From Butyriboletus loyo (taxonomy: Eukaryota; Basidiomycota; Agaricomycetes; Boletales; Boletaceae), in contig JBBPSI010000142.1 of assembly GCA_038093515.1 (NCBI GenBank), positions 1-64,000 on the forward strand: DNA of 64,000 nt, written 5' to 3'. Below, piece by piece: positions 1 through 12,000 of this stretch. Made by a program: the position numbers and the translations under genes. The notes below the pieces were generated by a model. The model saw only the letters and a program-made list of their open reading frames with translations. It did no database searches and had not been told where the DNA came from. How positions within the stretch are numbered: the stretch's first letter is position 1; every line of letters begins with the position of its first letter.

Positions 1-919
1 TGGCGGGGACGCGTGAGCATGGGAAAACGAGTGGTGGGGTACGCTTAGGGGTAAAACTGTAACACCCATTGCTCTTGTACACATTGCTGGCAAGATCATG
101 GGGTGGGTTTATCCTGACAGTTTGGGTTCTGGGGACAGTTGGGCCACATGTGCCCAACATTAGCACACCCAAAACAGGTCCTTGTTTCTTTTTGGTATCA
201 ACAGCGCCAATGGCCATGGGTGTGCCTCTACCAGGCTGTGTTCCTATGGCAGTGTAACCAGGAGGAGGTCCTTTAGAGAGTGGATAGCTCTGAGGAACTT
301 GATTTGGGTAAGGCCAAAATTGGTACTGGGCCTGACCTCCAACTCCCCTTTCTGAGTACATTTGTTTGAAAGTGTGGCCCACCTTCCAACACTGGATTAA
401 CTGATTGAGATCCTCCATGACTTCTGCCTTTACAGATAGGAAAACCTGCTTATAAATCTCATATTTTACTGCCCTCTTCAGCAGCTCAATTGTGTGACCC
501 AGCTTGGCTTCTGACTGTTTGTATAGAATTCTAAAGTGCTTCAAAAAGGTGTCTATGGGTGCTTGACATTGTTGTAATGCACTAAGCTTTTTAAGGCCTT
601 CATTCGAGAGAATGTTGATCTGGAAGTGATCAGGAATCCTTTTTTGGAGACCCTTCCACATGGGCCAGGCTAAATCGATCCTGGTCCCTAATAATGTATC
701 TATGGGATTGATCCACCTATCTTCGTCTTCCATGAAGTCTTCTAGAGTTAACTGGGTGAAATCCTTTCCACATCCCTTTATGCAGCTAAGAATCACAAAA
801 GCTCGGACCTTGTCAGTTTTCCACTTCTGAACTGATACCCAGACCTTTAGCAAAGCCCACCAATAATGGAACTTTGATCTATTGCTGTCCCATTCCCCTG
901 GATCAGCAATCTTTAACAT
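1..919 (-). mobile_element. LTR retrotransposon gag region, partial
   Basis: Reading the minus strand from an ATG at 919 gives one open frame to the window edge (about 300 codons, no stop). It has the look of a fungal retrotransposon gag: a start rich in acidic and aromatic residues (ADPGEWD, WWALLKVW), a helical middle, then a Pro/Gly/Gln-rich tail. Near 135-180 a CCHC zinc knuckle (C-x2-C-x4-H-x4-C, CFGCANVGHMWPNC) can be read, but one base out of the main frame, so a single-base shift separates the capsid-like part from the knuckle. Gag packages the element's RNA. Protease, reverse transcriptase and integrase would lie left of the window. No LTR was identified to the right. Probably a decayed copy; whether Ty3 or copia type is not decided. 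Confidence 0.7.
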
Positions 920-1520
920 GATCCACTTTTTCCTTATTGAGCCATTGTGCAAAGAGGTTGCACATAAGCTGGTTGTTGTAACTGACTGTGGCAGATCCAG
1001 ATGGTCTCCCTGACAATCCTTTTATCCTCAAACAGGAAATTGTCAGAAAATGTTTTGGAACTCAGTCTCCCCAAACCAGACCTAAAACCTCGAGATCAGA
1101 AGACAATCGTCCTGATCATACGAAGCGAAGCGAGTATTGCTAGGAGTCAGACATGTGCCAGGCGTGTTTGGAGTACGGATGAGCAGCAGAGTTGCCGTTC
1201 GTGGTGCTCAAGCACGTTTTTCAAAACAACAGCGGACGTTACAGCCGCGCACCTGGTTATGGCAAGTAAAACACGAGCGAGGCAGGAAGAATACCTTGTG
1301 TAGCATGACTGATGGGTAGCTCGTCGAGGCGCTGCTTCCCATTTGCCAACAGCTTCGAGCGTGACTTTTCCCATCAATTCTCAGGTCACCATTACAGTGA
1401 CGAGAACGTGGGGGGAACAAGCACCGAGAAATGAATCATGATGATTAATATAGGTGTGTGAACTGATGTGTATCGAGATTCGATAAGCAAGCAGTGCGAG
1501 GGGGCGATCGCGCACCCTGT
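920..1520. other. Intergenic, no recognisable gene
   Basis: Between the gag start and the first WD40 gene. Only short overlapping open frames on both strands with no family resemblance. It may contain the element's untranslated leader or LTR, but no LTR ends or primer-binding site were recognised. Confidence 0.4.
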
Positions 1521-1549
1521 TTTCCATCACTCTGTTACCTGGCCGAGGT

Positions 1550-4500
1550 ATGTCTTCGAGCGTAAAGGGGGAGTCAAGGAATGGTGAGCACTTGGGCGAG
1601 ACGTTTAAGAGTGCGATACTGACGAGATCCAAGAGTCCTCCAGCGCCGTTCACCAACAGCGAACAAAATCGATCAAGATCGATGGTTCGGACGACGTATT
1701 CTCAGTTGTGTTCCTCGTGGATGGGAAGCACATCATGAGCGGTGGCAAGGAAGGAAAAATTCGATGCTGGCGAGTGGGGGACGCCACGGAGGTCGGGACG
1801 CCAATGGATGCGGGAGGTGCTGTTCGGAGCATCGTAGTGTCACAGGACGGAAAGTGGGTCGTCAGTGGGGCACTCAATCGCCATGTGGTGGTGTGGAATG
1901 CGGAGAGCCACGAAAAGGTGATCACGTTCGAAGCGCACAACAACGTGTTGGTCGGGGTCGACGTCTCTCCGGATGGGACGAAAATCGTAACCGGAGGGAG
2001 TGACTGCACTGCCTGCGTCTGGTCGCTCTCGACTGGCGAGCAACTGCTCGACCCCTTGGAACACGACAACGCCGTTCGCGTCGTCAAATTCTCGCCCGAC
2101 GGACGCCTCATCGCCACTACCGCGTGGGGTTGCCACGCTGTTCGGATTTATAACAGTCAGAACGGTGCCCTCTTGCTCGAACACTCGATCAAACTCCCAA
2201 CCGAAACCCAAATCCTCACTTGGATCAGCGATAGTACACAGCTCTTGATCTTATCTAGCGACGGCAACATCCACTCTCTCGACGTGTCCACCGGGACGAC
2301 ACGCTCTCAATGGCCCATCCAACACAGCAGTGACCGCCTCACACGCATCGCTCTAGCGTGCAATGACACGATTATCGCAGCTTCTGCAGGCTCATCGACA
2401 TCCTTCTGGGACACTACGACGCACAAGCAAATCGGATCCGTCATCCAGCATTCAGGTTGCATCGAGAGAATTGCCGTCTCAGCAAACAACGACTTTGCGA
2501 TGGGTGGAGAGAACACAATCACCATTTGCAGTCTTCCTGACATTCTTCCCTCATCCTACTTTGGCGACGTAAGTACACTTGCCTCGTCCCACTGCATGAG
2601 ACGGTTTCCTAATCACAAATCACTTTATTGACTGCTGCCAAACTACTGCTGCAGACTTTTACTGGCCTGGAAATGTCCGATCTCAAAGCGACGGTCGAGT
2701 CCCTCCGCGTACAGGAGGAGAGCCAAAGTACGTTTATTTGCACCAAGACTCGCATCTCGTTGACGTCCACATTCATCAGACTGCAAAATTGCGTATCTCG
2801 AAGGTATGGTTCAGCAACTTTGCGACAGGCTCTCCGACTCCGAACATAGGGCGGATAACCTCAACGAAACCATCGAGTCGCTTTGTGGGTATTCCCATTA
2901 CGAACGTAAGGCGCTTCATTGACATCCCCGCCCATTAGACACCAAAACTGCCCGCCTCGAACAGCAATTCTCCATCTACGAGCAGAAACATCAATGTGAA
3001 GTCTTGTATGCAGAAGGCCGCATACTCGATGCCGCCGTCTCTCTTCTCGAATTCACCAACACTGTTAGGGAGGTCGGAGCCAACAGGCTCTTAATGGAGT
3101 GGCTTACTAGTGAGTTTTGACGTCGTAAATATGAATAAAGTATTTGATATCTGCCACCAGAATTCAAGAGCCAATGCATATCAACGCTGGAAATAATCGG
3201 GGACGAGGCATTGAGCGCCGAGAAACAGGACGAAGCGATCGCAGCATACTCTACGGCCTTGTTACTCGGTCCCTCGGCCCCGAACACCATACTGGTCAAG
3301 TGGGCGAACACGGTGTTGATTCATCACTCAGCGAACGAAGCATTGAGTGTCGCCGCCAAGGTAACCCCGCTATGATGGTCTGAATCTTCATGCTGACACA
3401 GGCTTTTTGGATCAGTTCAATGTTCCACACTTTGCCAAGTACCAGGTAATCTGCGATGTTCTTGAAGAGGACGGTCGCGTTTCGGAGGCAGTCGGGTGTT
3501 TCCAACAGTTTCAGGTCGAGCTAGGAGAGGACACGAGTAATCGCGATGGGCAAGCACAGTCGGAAGTCGTTGAAGAGTTTCAGCAGCAACGAACCGATGC
3601 GACAGATTCTTTCCACACATTGACAAACGCGCGCGATCAGGAAAAGTCTATAGATGAGACCGAATGGGTTGCTAGTAAGGATTTCCTACTCGGTTCATCT
3701 CCCTCGGTGTCTCTGACATCGAATATCAGACTTCAAAACGCGTTGTCTCAAGACACTAGAGCAACACGGAGACATCGCCACAGAATCGGCCTCGTACAGA
3801 GACGCGATTGACCATTACACTACAGCATTGATTCTCGATCCCTTATCGATGGACCTTTTGACAAAGCGGAGCAAAGCACGAGCTGGGATTGAATCATGGG
3901 AAGATTCGTTGGAGGATGCTGATGCGGTACGTGTTTCCTGGTTTACGCTCGAGCAAATAGTCAACGTGATCCCAGGTGATCAAACTCGACCCATCATCTC
4001 CACGTGGCTACGAAAGAAGGCACGCAACACTACTTGGCTCTCACCGTTACGATGAAGCAATCCAAGCATATAAGGATATGCTCCTGAAGCTTGAACAGTC
4101 TCCGGATCCCATCACTCGGGGTAAGTATTTTCTGACTCACACGAAAGCATCGTCTGAGGATTCTGCCTCTCACAGAACTGCGAAACCGCTACGTAAGCCC
4201 TTCCCAGACGATGGCAGCTATACGCAACTCTGTCAAGCGGACTCAGCGGGGCGTTCCGCTCGTCCTCATAAACACAGAAACTGGTCGTCTTTGCAACCAG
4301 CAGGAGCGTACGGAAGGATTCGAAACTGATCCCAAATTCAAGGCGCTTGTTGCATCCATGACGACAGCACTGGACAGCTCTCGCATCACACAGGTTGTTC
4401 AGCAACACTTCCGATATGCCTCGTTCTCCCATACTTGGGACGGAGCCGAGCCGCTATTCCACGAAATCCTTCATGATTCGGTACACAAACTGGCGGCATC

Positions 4501-5818
4501 ATCCACAATGTTGAAGTTGATGATGTTCTGCAAGACGACGCAGGAAGCTGGGTTGTGTTGGGCCTGGTCCGACACATGTTGTATCAACAAAACGGATGGT
4601 GCAGTGCTTCAAGAATCCCTGACGTCGATGTTTCAATGGTATCACGAGTCTGCGCTCACAATCATTCACCTGAAAGGTGTACGATCTGACTCGGAGCTGC
4701 GTGCTCTCATCAAGTGTTTTTGGAACACCCGAGCATGGACGTTGCAAGAGTTCTTCGCGTCCCGGGTGATCCGCTTCTACACTGAAGATTGGAAGCCTTA
4801 TCTTCCTGACGAGACGGTCTATAACCATAAGGATTCGTCTGCAATCATGGCGGAGATGGCGGCTGCAAACGGGGTTGATGTACAGGTTCTGCTGTCTCTC
4901 CGACCTGGGTCAGAGAACGTACGGCAGAAGCTTTGTCTTGCGGCGACGCGCGTTGCTACGAAACAAGAAGATATAGCGTACTCCCTGTTTGGCATATTCG
5001 ACGTGTCTATCCCAGTTACCTATGGCGAGGGTCAACAGCGCGCTCTGGGTCGACTCTTGCAAGAGGTGTTGACTCGGTCAGGCGACGTCACCATCCTAGC
5101 CTGGACAGGGAAGTCATCCGAGTATAACAGCTGCCTTCCTTCGGAGATTGGTGTATATCGCGAGTCAGCGTCACCCTATATTCCATCGCCAATTGAAGAT
5201 GGGGAGATGAACGTGTTGATTGCAGGACTCCCGACATCCTCGGGATATGTCGATTCGGCTGTGGTGCTATATGATCGACTAATCCATCTCCCAACGCCGC
5301 GTCTTGTTAGCCGCCGCTTGACCATATCTTGCATCGTCTTTCCTCTGCGAGGTCCATTTGTCTCGAGCAACGATTCTCCACATGTTTATCGCGCCATGAC
5401 ACCCGCACTCGGGACCATCGAGATCAAGACCACGGAGGACTTGTGTAGCCTGAACAACCTGATGCTCGTACATCCATGGCTTCAGTACCTTCTTGATCCG
5501 CCCCTTCCTTCCGAGGATCTGTTTGCGGACGATAACGCCGACCCATTTACCCTGCATGATGGGGATGGCAGGGACGGTGGTTCCAACATGTTTTCTCCCT
5601 TTACACCACACGCCATACCTCCTCGATCCGACAAGCTTACGGGAGCGTTGCGGCTTTTCACACGTCTCAGACAACCTTTCGGCGCGCTACTGCTTGCTCC
5701 TCTATCCCGCTACGAATACAAACGTGTTGCATCTGATCAACACGTCGTCGTACAACTACTCAAGGAGGTTCCGCCGAGTTATCTCGCAGATAGGATACGG
5801 ACGCTAGATATCTTGTAA
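1550..5818 (+). CDS. WD40-coiled-coil-TPR-HET protein, copy A (N-terminal frameshift)
   Basis: Likely a fungal self/non-self or innate-immunity type protein: HET domains trigger incompatibility cell death in other fungi, and WD40/TPR parts serve as recognition or scaffold modules. Nine exons fit in phase: 1550-2568, 2655-2727, 2780-2884, 2939-3109, 3161-3360, 3416-3674, 3730-3926, 3976-4120, 4176-5818. Order: WD40 propeller (repeats with FSPDGRLIAT, VSPDGTKIVTGG), a coiled coil (exons 2-4), TPR units (DEAIAAYSTALLLGP; WEDSLEDADAVIKLDPSSPRGY), then HET (YASFSHTWDGAEPLF, WSDTCCINKTDG, TRAWTLQEFFASRVIRFY). The TPR-HET join has no gap. Compared with copy B, one base is missing near 1625-1635, which throws the first 25 or so codons out of frame; an ATG at 1708 could restart inside the propeller. 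HET part is intact. Domain calls are firm; function is inferred. Confidence 0.85.
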
Positions 5819-6880
5819 TTAATAGTTGAAGTGCTATCTTGGGGAGTTCATCTGTCGTTTTTTCCGGCTCTCTTGCTGTCGCTATCCCAAACTTGATCAT
5901 AGGATGTTGTCGCATTTTGTAACATATATCACCTCATTTGTAGTAGAACCGTACGGATAGCTATAGCGAAGCGAACGAGAACGACACTCCTTGCGATGAA
6001 AGGTAGAGGATGACCTCGGAAGCAGTGCCAACATAGCCAACGCCATTGGCGACAATGTCGAGTGGAGAAACTTATCCAGCATGGGTATTCTTCATCTCGT
6101 GCAAAGAGAGACTGATACTGGTCTGAGGAAGTGCTAAGCCACCTGAGTAGATCAAGGTCCACGCGGGAAACGTGATCGAAAGGGTAGAGTAGCTTGATCC
6201 TTGCTGATGTTCATCCACATGAATATAATACTCGACAATCCAGGTCATAGAAAAGCAACGCGCACCGTTAGACGGGCCCCGGCAGTCAAGGGGTGAGATG
6301 GATTATTCTCTCGTTATACCTAACAAGACGCGAGGTGTCGTGACGAGAGTGGGTGGCACAGATGAGGGACCTTCGAGGATGGCTGCAGATCAACGCCAAC
6401 GAGTGCGCACTTTTTATATATAGATAAATGCATGCAACGTACTGCGGATGCAAGGGAAGCCGGCCGAGTGCGTTTTTTATTCTTCTGGTGATGGTAGTAC
6501 TCGATGGCGAGAGAGGTTGATGGATGATCGGCAGGCCGGCATGCCTTTCCGGAACGCCAGTCAGGCTTATGTGAAGCGGGTTCCTTGTTACTCTTCCTCG
6601 GTAGCCACTTTTTGAATACCGAACGGCCCTGATGCGACTCGGCAGTGTCGAGGTTTTGCCCTGCACAACGTCTCTGGGGTGCAAGTCACTGGTACGGGAT
6701 CTGATGGCTGTTCGGATAAGGCCTGGGATGAGCAAAACGGTGATATCCCATCCTCCCGAGGATGGGCAGAAGAAACTGGGGACGGTCCGGCTCCCACAGC
6801 GTCAAGTTCAACACGGAAGCAAGACATAAAATCGAGTAATCACCAACCTCGTCAAAGTTGGATTCAGGCGCTCCCAGTGT
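5819..6880. other. Intergenic, no recognisable gene
   Basis: Begins with the 3' flank shared with copy B (similar for about 130 bases after each stop). The rest has short frames on both strands without family resemblance. Confidence 0.4.
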
Positions 6881-6889
6881 GCTCAACGA

Positions 6890-7499
6890 CATCTCAGCCT
6901 ATGCCATCGTGAAAACTCACTTTGAGGGGGGAACACACAAACTCATACCTCGAGGAGGTCATTACCGTCTTTGCTGTGCCCTTTGTGCTCGAACGGGCCG
7001 GATCTTCCTGTTGTACTTCCACATGAGTGGGTGAGCTGCTAGTAGTCTGGGAAATAGAGATCAACATAAATTTTCCCTTGAGAACAGAACCAACCTGGGC
7101 CAGTGTCAACGTGTCCGGGAACGAGATCGATCACACAGCGTGTGAGGGCAGAAATGAACTTACCATTGGCAACTAGAGCGAGAGAGCGGATGTCATCCTT
7201 CAAGTACCGTATAGATGATTCAGCTGGGACTGAGTGGAGACGTCAAAAGGCCTAGTTTTGTTTCCCCGGGATGCGGAGAACATTCGCTCACTTGACCACG
7301 CAAGTGGGGTGGCCGGGAATTGTTCGGGCTTGCCAGTAGTCTCGATTGTGATGAACTTATCACCATTGCGACCGTCGACAATGCGGATGCTGGAGCCACT
7401 GAAGCAGCAAGTCATGATGTGGTCGCCATCTGACTCCATTGACATATCCCTCGTGTTCGAGCGGACCAACAAGCCCCCCTCCCGTTTGTCATGCTTCAA
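6890..7499 (-). pseudogene. WD40-repeat relic
   Basis: Read on the minus strand, 7499-7200 gives a WD40-like stretch (SDGDHIMTCCFSGSSIRIVD, TPLAWSSERMFSASRG, FDVSTQSQLNHLYG) that corresponds to the late propeller blades of copies A and B (LDVSTGTTRSRW). The next blade start can be read at 7150-7200 (DDIRSLALVANGKFISA) after a probable intron. It continues toward 6890 as a Ser/Thr-rich tail with no TPR or HET part found. No start or complete propeller can be built, so it is taken as a diverged, truncated relative in opposite orientation. It could be the end of a poorly resolved real gene whose 5' exons lie in 7.5-8.4 kb. Confidence 0.5.
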
Positions 7500-7740
7500 A
7501 TGCTCGCATTGTTATCAACCAACCCACTGACTGCCCACACGTTGTTTGTGCCCTCCACATCAATGACCTTTTCATTTATTTCTCCATCCCACACACTTTC
7601 CCAGTCCTGCACACCCTCCAGTTGCGATCTCCTGACACACAGATGGCACACAACATCATTCTTGTTAACTGTCTAACCTCTTGACCATCTAGAGGTCGTC
7701 ATTGTCGAATCCCATCATAACTCCCGCCCCGAATATGCTT

Positions 7741-7791
7741 TTCGTCAGGGTGGAATACGACTGCGTCGCAGTCGCATTCCACCCTGACGAA
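7741..7791. repeat. 51-base near-perfect palindrome
   Basis: Two 25-base arms (7741-7765 and 7767-7791) are reverse complements with one mismatch, separated by one base. The arms begin TTCGTCAGGGTGG and end CCACCCTGACGAA. It lies in noncoding DNA upstream of the WD40 relic and could form a hairpin or cruciform. It is not a terminator of any gene found here. Confidence 0.9.
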
Positions 7792-7799
7792 TATACCTA

Positions 7800-9020
7800 T
7801 CCAGGATGACCAGTGTCAAGTACTGTTGTTTAATCTTGCTAAAATGTCAGCATTGCTCGACCAGTCCTTGGAGCTGCTACACACCTGTGTTTGTCGACGA
7901 CATCCTTCCCAATGGTACACAATCGTCGTCGTCGAAATGTCAAGGAACAAGGTGTTTCAGTTTGCTCGTGGGCATAAATCTGCTCCATAAATATGTTTCC
8001 TTCTTGGTCCTGTACAGTTCCTCGGCAATAAATTAACTGCCCGTGATTAGTCCTATCCCGTCACAGCGCCGCCGGCTTGCACAGCCACTTACGGCATTTC
8101 GGCACCACTTCCCGAGGGCAGTGTACCTCTGTGACCATGAAATAGGTGAAGATCAGGGAGCTCTCTTCTCATTCGATAGGTCTTGGGGACGAGCTTTTCA
8201 GACGGCTGAGATGAAACGTACAGTGAAGAATACGAAGGTGTCATATCCGCTGCGAAATCAACTACTGTCCTTAACGTCCCGCCTGTGTCACCCACAAAGC
8301 AGTCTCCGTTCATGGCTGCCATCAAGATTCACGGTGACTTGAATCGCGCCTCACAAAACGAGGTCGATGTCTGTTCGAGTGGGTTATATCCAATATTCGG
8401 AAGCTGATGACAATTCCTTGACGTGCTGGAAGGTGTGTACTTTCACTCGAGTCATTGTTCGAGGGAGCTCGCTGCTTACAGTTTATCAGCAACACTCTCG
8501 TACGTGCTGTCTCGGATCGTATGAGACACCCACCGTCAGCATTTCAGTCGACCATCTGTTCCCAAGCAGCAAGCACACACTGTCGGACTCACGTTCGTCG
8601 ATGACTGCCCAGTCTGCCTCTGTCACTGTGATTTGCAAAGAGTGGCTAAAGCTAGGTTATGGTGATGGAATAAACTATCCACGTCGAAGATTGATTATGT
8701 AATTAATTACCACATCGCTGGGCGATTAGTTTCGTCAATAGTTAACACTTGAAATTTGGCCATATTTCTGTTTGTTCGTTTGAATTTCAAGAATAATAAA
8801 AAGCCAATGCGATCGCCGATACTTCAAGTTTGAGTCTACGTATTTTCGATCGGGAAAACGTCTAGTATTGCCATCGCCTAAACATCAACTTATATTTCAA
8901 GTGCAGACTTCACGTTTCGGATGGCATTTTCTCTTTAAATTCTGTATCTATAAGACATGTGTTTGCCTGGCGATAAAGCGGACGACTGCACATCCATTTT
9001 TCCATCGCTCTGTTACCTGG
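7800..9020. other. Intergenic, no recognisable gene
   Basis: Includes short frames on both strands (minus frame 8325-8089 is the longest) without clear domains. The last 50 bases before 9028 match the upstream flank of copy A, marking the left limit of the tandem duplication. Confidence 0.4.
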
Positions 9021-9027
9021 CCAAGGT

Positions 9028-12000
9028 ATGTCTTCGAGCATAAGAGGGGAGTCAAGGAATGGTGAGCACTTGGGTGAGACATTTGAGAGTGCGATACTGA
9101 CAGGGACCCAAGAGTCGAGTGAAAACCATTCCTCCTCCAGCGCCGTTCACCAACAACAAGCAAAATCGTTCAAAGTCCATGGGGCAGGCACCATACTCTC
9201 AGTTGCGTTCCTCATGGATGGGAAGCACATCATGAGCAGTTATACGGAAGGACAAATTCGACATTGGCGAATGGAGGACGGCATGGAAGTCGGGACGCCG
9301 ATGGGTACCCGTACGGGGTGTCCTGTTTGGAGCATCGCAATATCGCGGGATGGAAAGTGGGTCGTGAGTGTAGAAAGTGGCTGTGTGACGGTGTGGAACG
9401 CAGAGAGCCACGAAAAGATGACCGCGTTCGAAGGACACGACGGTACGGTGAAGGCGGTAGACATCTCTCCGGATGGGACAAGAATTGCGACCGGATCGTC
9501 TGACGAGACTGCTTGCGTCTGGTCATTCTGGCACGGCGAGCGACTGCTCGGCCCCTTGACACACGACGACGCAGTGGACGCGGTCAAGTTTTCACCAGAC
9601 GGACACTTCATAGCTACTGCTGTCGCGTGGCCCTGTGGTAATGTTCGGATCTACGACAGTCAGGACGGCCGCCTCCTTGTCAACGTCGCAATGGCGTTCC
9701 CTGCATTCCTGCGAACCCAAGTCTTCGCTTGGACCAGCGATAGTACGCAACTCCTTGTCTTGTCTGACAATTACATCCACTGTCTCGACGTGTCCACCGG
9801 GACGACACGCTCTCGATGGTCAATTCAACACGACAATAGCACTCCTGCATGCATCGTTCTAGCGAGCAATCGCACATTTATCGCAGCTTCCACATACTTC
9901 TCGGTCTCGTTCTGGGACACTATGACGCACAGGCAAATCGGGTCCGTCGTCCAGAATTCATGCGGCATCCACACAATAGACATCTCACCGAACTATGATC
10001 TGGTGATGGGAGAAGGTAATTCAGTCTCCTTTTGCAGCCTCCGTGACATTCTGCCTTCATCCTACTTTCGCGATGTAAGTGCATTAGAGACAATCGAGTT
10101 CCTTCGTGCACAGAAGGAAAGGCAAAGTGCGTTTATTAGTACCACTCACTCGCATGCATTGATATCCACGCCCATTAGACCGCAAAATTGTGTGTCTCGA
10201 AGAGACCGTTCAGAAACTATGTGACAGGCTTTCCAATTCTGAACATAGAGCAGATATCCTCAATGAAACCATCGAGTCGCTTTGTGGGTGCATCCATTAC
10301 GAACCTAAAGCACTTCGCTGACATCCCCGTCCATTAGGCGGCAAAATTGCCCGCCTCGAACATCGATGCCGCACCTATGAGCAGAAGCATCGATGCGAAG
10401 CCCTATATGCAGAAGGCCATATACTCGATGCTGCCGTCTCTCCTCGAACTCACCAACACTGTAAGGGAGGTCGGAGCCAACAGGCTCATAATGGAGTGGC
10501 TTACTAGTGAGTCTTGACGTCGCACATCAGGATAAAGTATTCAATATCTGCCACCAGAGTTCAAGAGCCAATGCATATCAATGCTGGAAACAATCGGAGA
10601 CGAGGCATTGAGCGCCGAGAAACAGGACGAAGCGATCGCAGCATACTCTACGGCCTTGTTACTCGGTCCCTCGGCCCCGAACACCATACTGGTCAAGTGG
10701 GCGAACATGGTGTTGATTCATCGCTCAGCGAACGAAGCATTGAGTGTCGCCGCCAAGGTAGCCTCTACATGATAGTCTAAAGTTGGATGCTGACACAGGC
10801 TTTTTGGATTAGTTCAATGTTCCACACTTTGTCAAGTACCAGGTGATCTGCGATGTTCTTGAAGAGGACGGTCGCGTTTCGGAGGCAGTCGGGTGTTTCC
10901 AACAGTTGCAGAGCGAGCTAGGAGAGGACATGAGTAATCGCGATGGGCAAGCACAGTCGGAAGTTGTTGAAGAGTTTCAGCAGCAACGAACCGATGCGAC
11001 AGATTCCCCCCACACATTGACAAACGCGCGCGATCAAAAGTCTATAAATGAGACCGAATGGGTTGCTAGTAAGGATTCCCTACTCGGTTCATCTCCCTCG
11101 GTGTCTCTGACATCGAACATCAGACTTCAAAACGCGTTGTCTCAAGACACTAGAGCAACACGGAGACGTCGCCACAGAATCGGCCTCATACAGAGACGCG
11201 GTTGACCATTACACTACAGCATTGATTCTCGATCCCTTATCGATGGACCTTTTGACAAAGCGGAGCAGAGCACGAGCTGGGATCGAATCGTGGAAATATT
11301 CGTTGGAGGATGCTGATGCGGTACGTGTATCCTAGTTTACGCTCGAGCAAATAGTTATCGTGATCCCAGGTGATCAAACTCGACCCATCATCTCCACGTG
11401 GCTACGAAAGAAGGCACGCAACACTACTTGGCTCTCACCGTTACGATGAAGCAATCCAAGCATATAAGGATATGCTCCTGAAGCTTGAACAGTCTCCGGA
11501 TCCTATTACTCGGGGTAAGTATTTTCTGATTCACACGAAAGCATCGTCTGAGGATTCTGCCTCTTACAGAACTGCGAAACCGCTACGTAAGCCCTTCCCA
11601 GACGATGGCAGCTATACGCAGCTCTGTCAAGCGGACTCAGCGGGGCGCTCCGCTCGTCCTCGTCAACACGGAGACTGGTCGTCTTTGTAACCAGCAGGAG
11701 CGTATGGAAGGATTCGAAGCTGATCCCAAATTCAAGGCGCTTGTTGCATCCATGACGACAGCACTGGACAGCTCTCGCATCACACAGGTTGTTCAGCAAC
11801 ACTTCCGATATGCCTCATTCTCCCATACTTGGGACGGAGCCGAGCCGCTATTCCACGAAGTCCTTCATGATTCGGTACACAAACTGGCAGCATCATCCAC
11901 AATGTTGAAGTTGATGATGTTCTGCAAGACGACGCAGGAAGCTGGGTTGTGTTGGGCCTGGTCCGACACATGTTGTATCAACAAAACGGATGGTGCAGTG

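Noticed and set aside
1001..1420. Several overlapping frames of 60-100 codons on both strands
   Set aside because: No family resemblance, no splice continuity and mutually overlapping.
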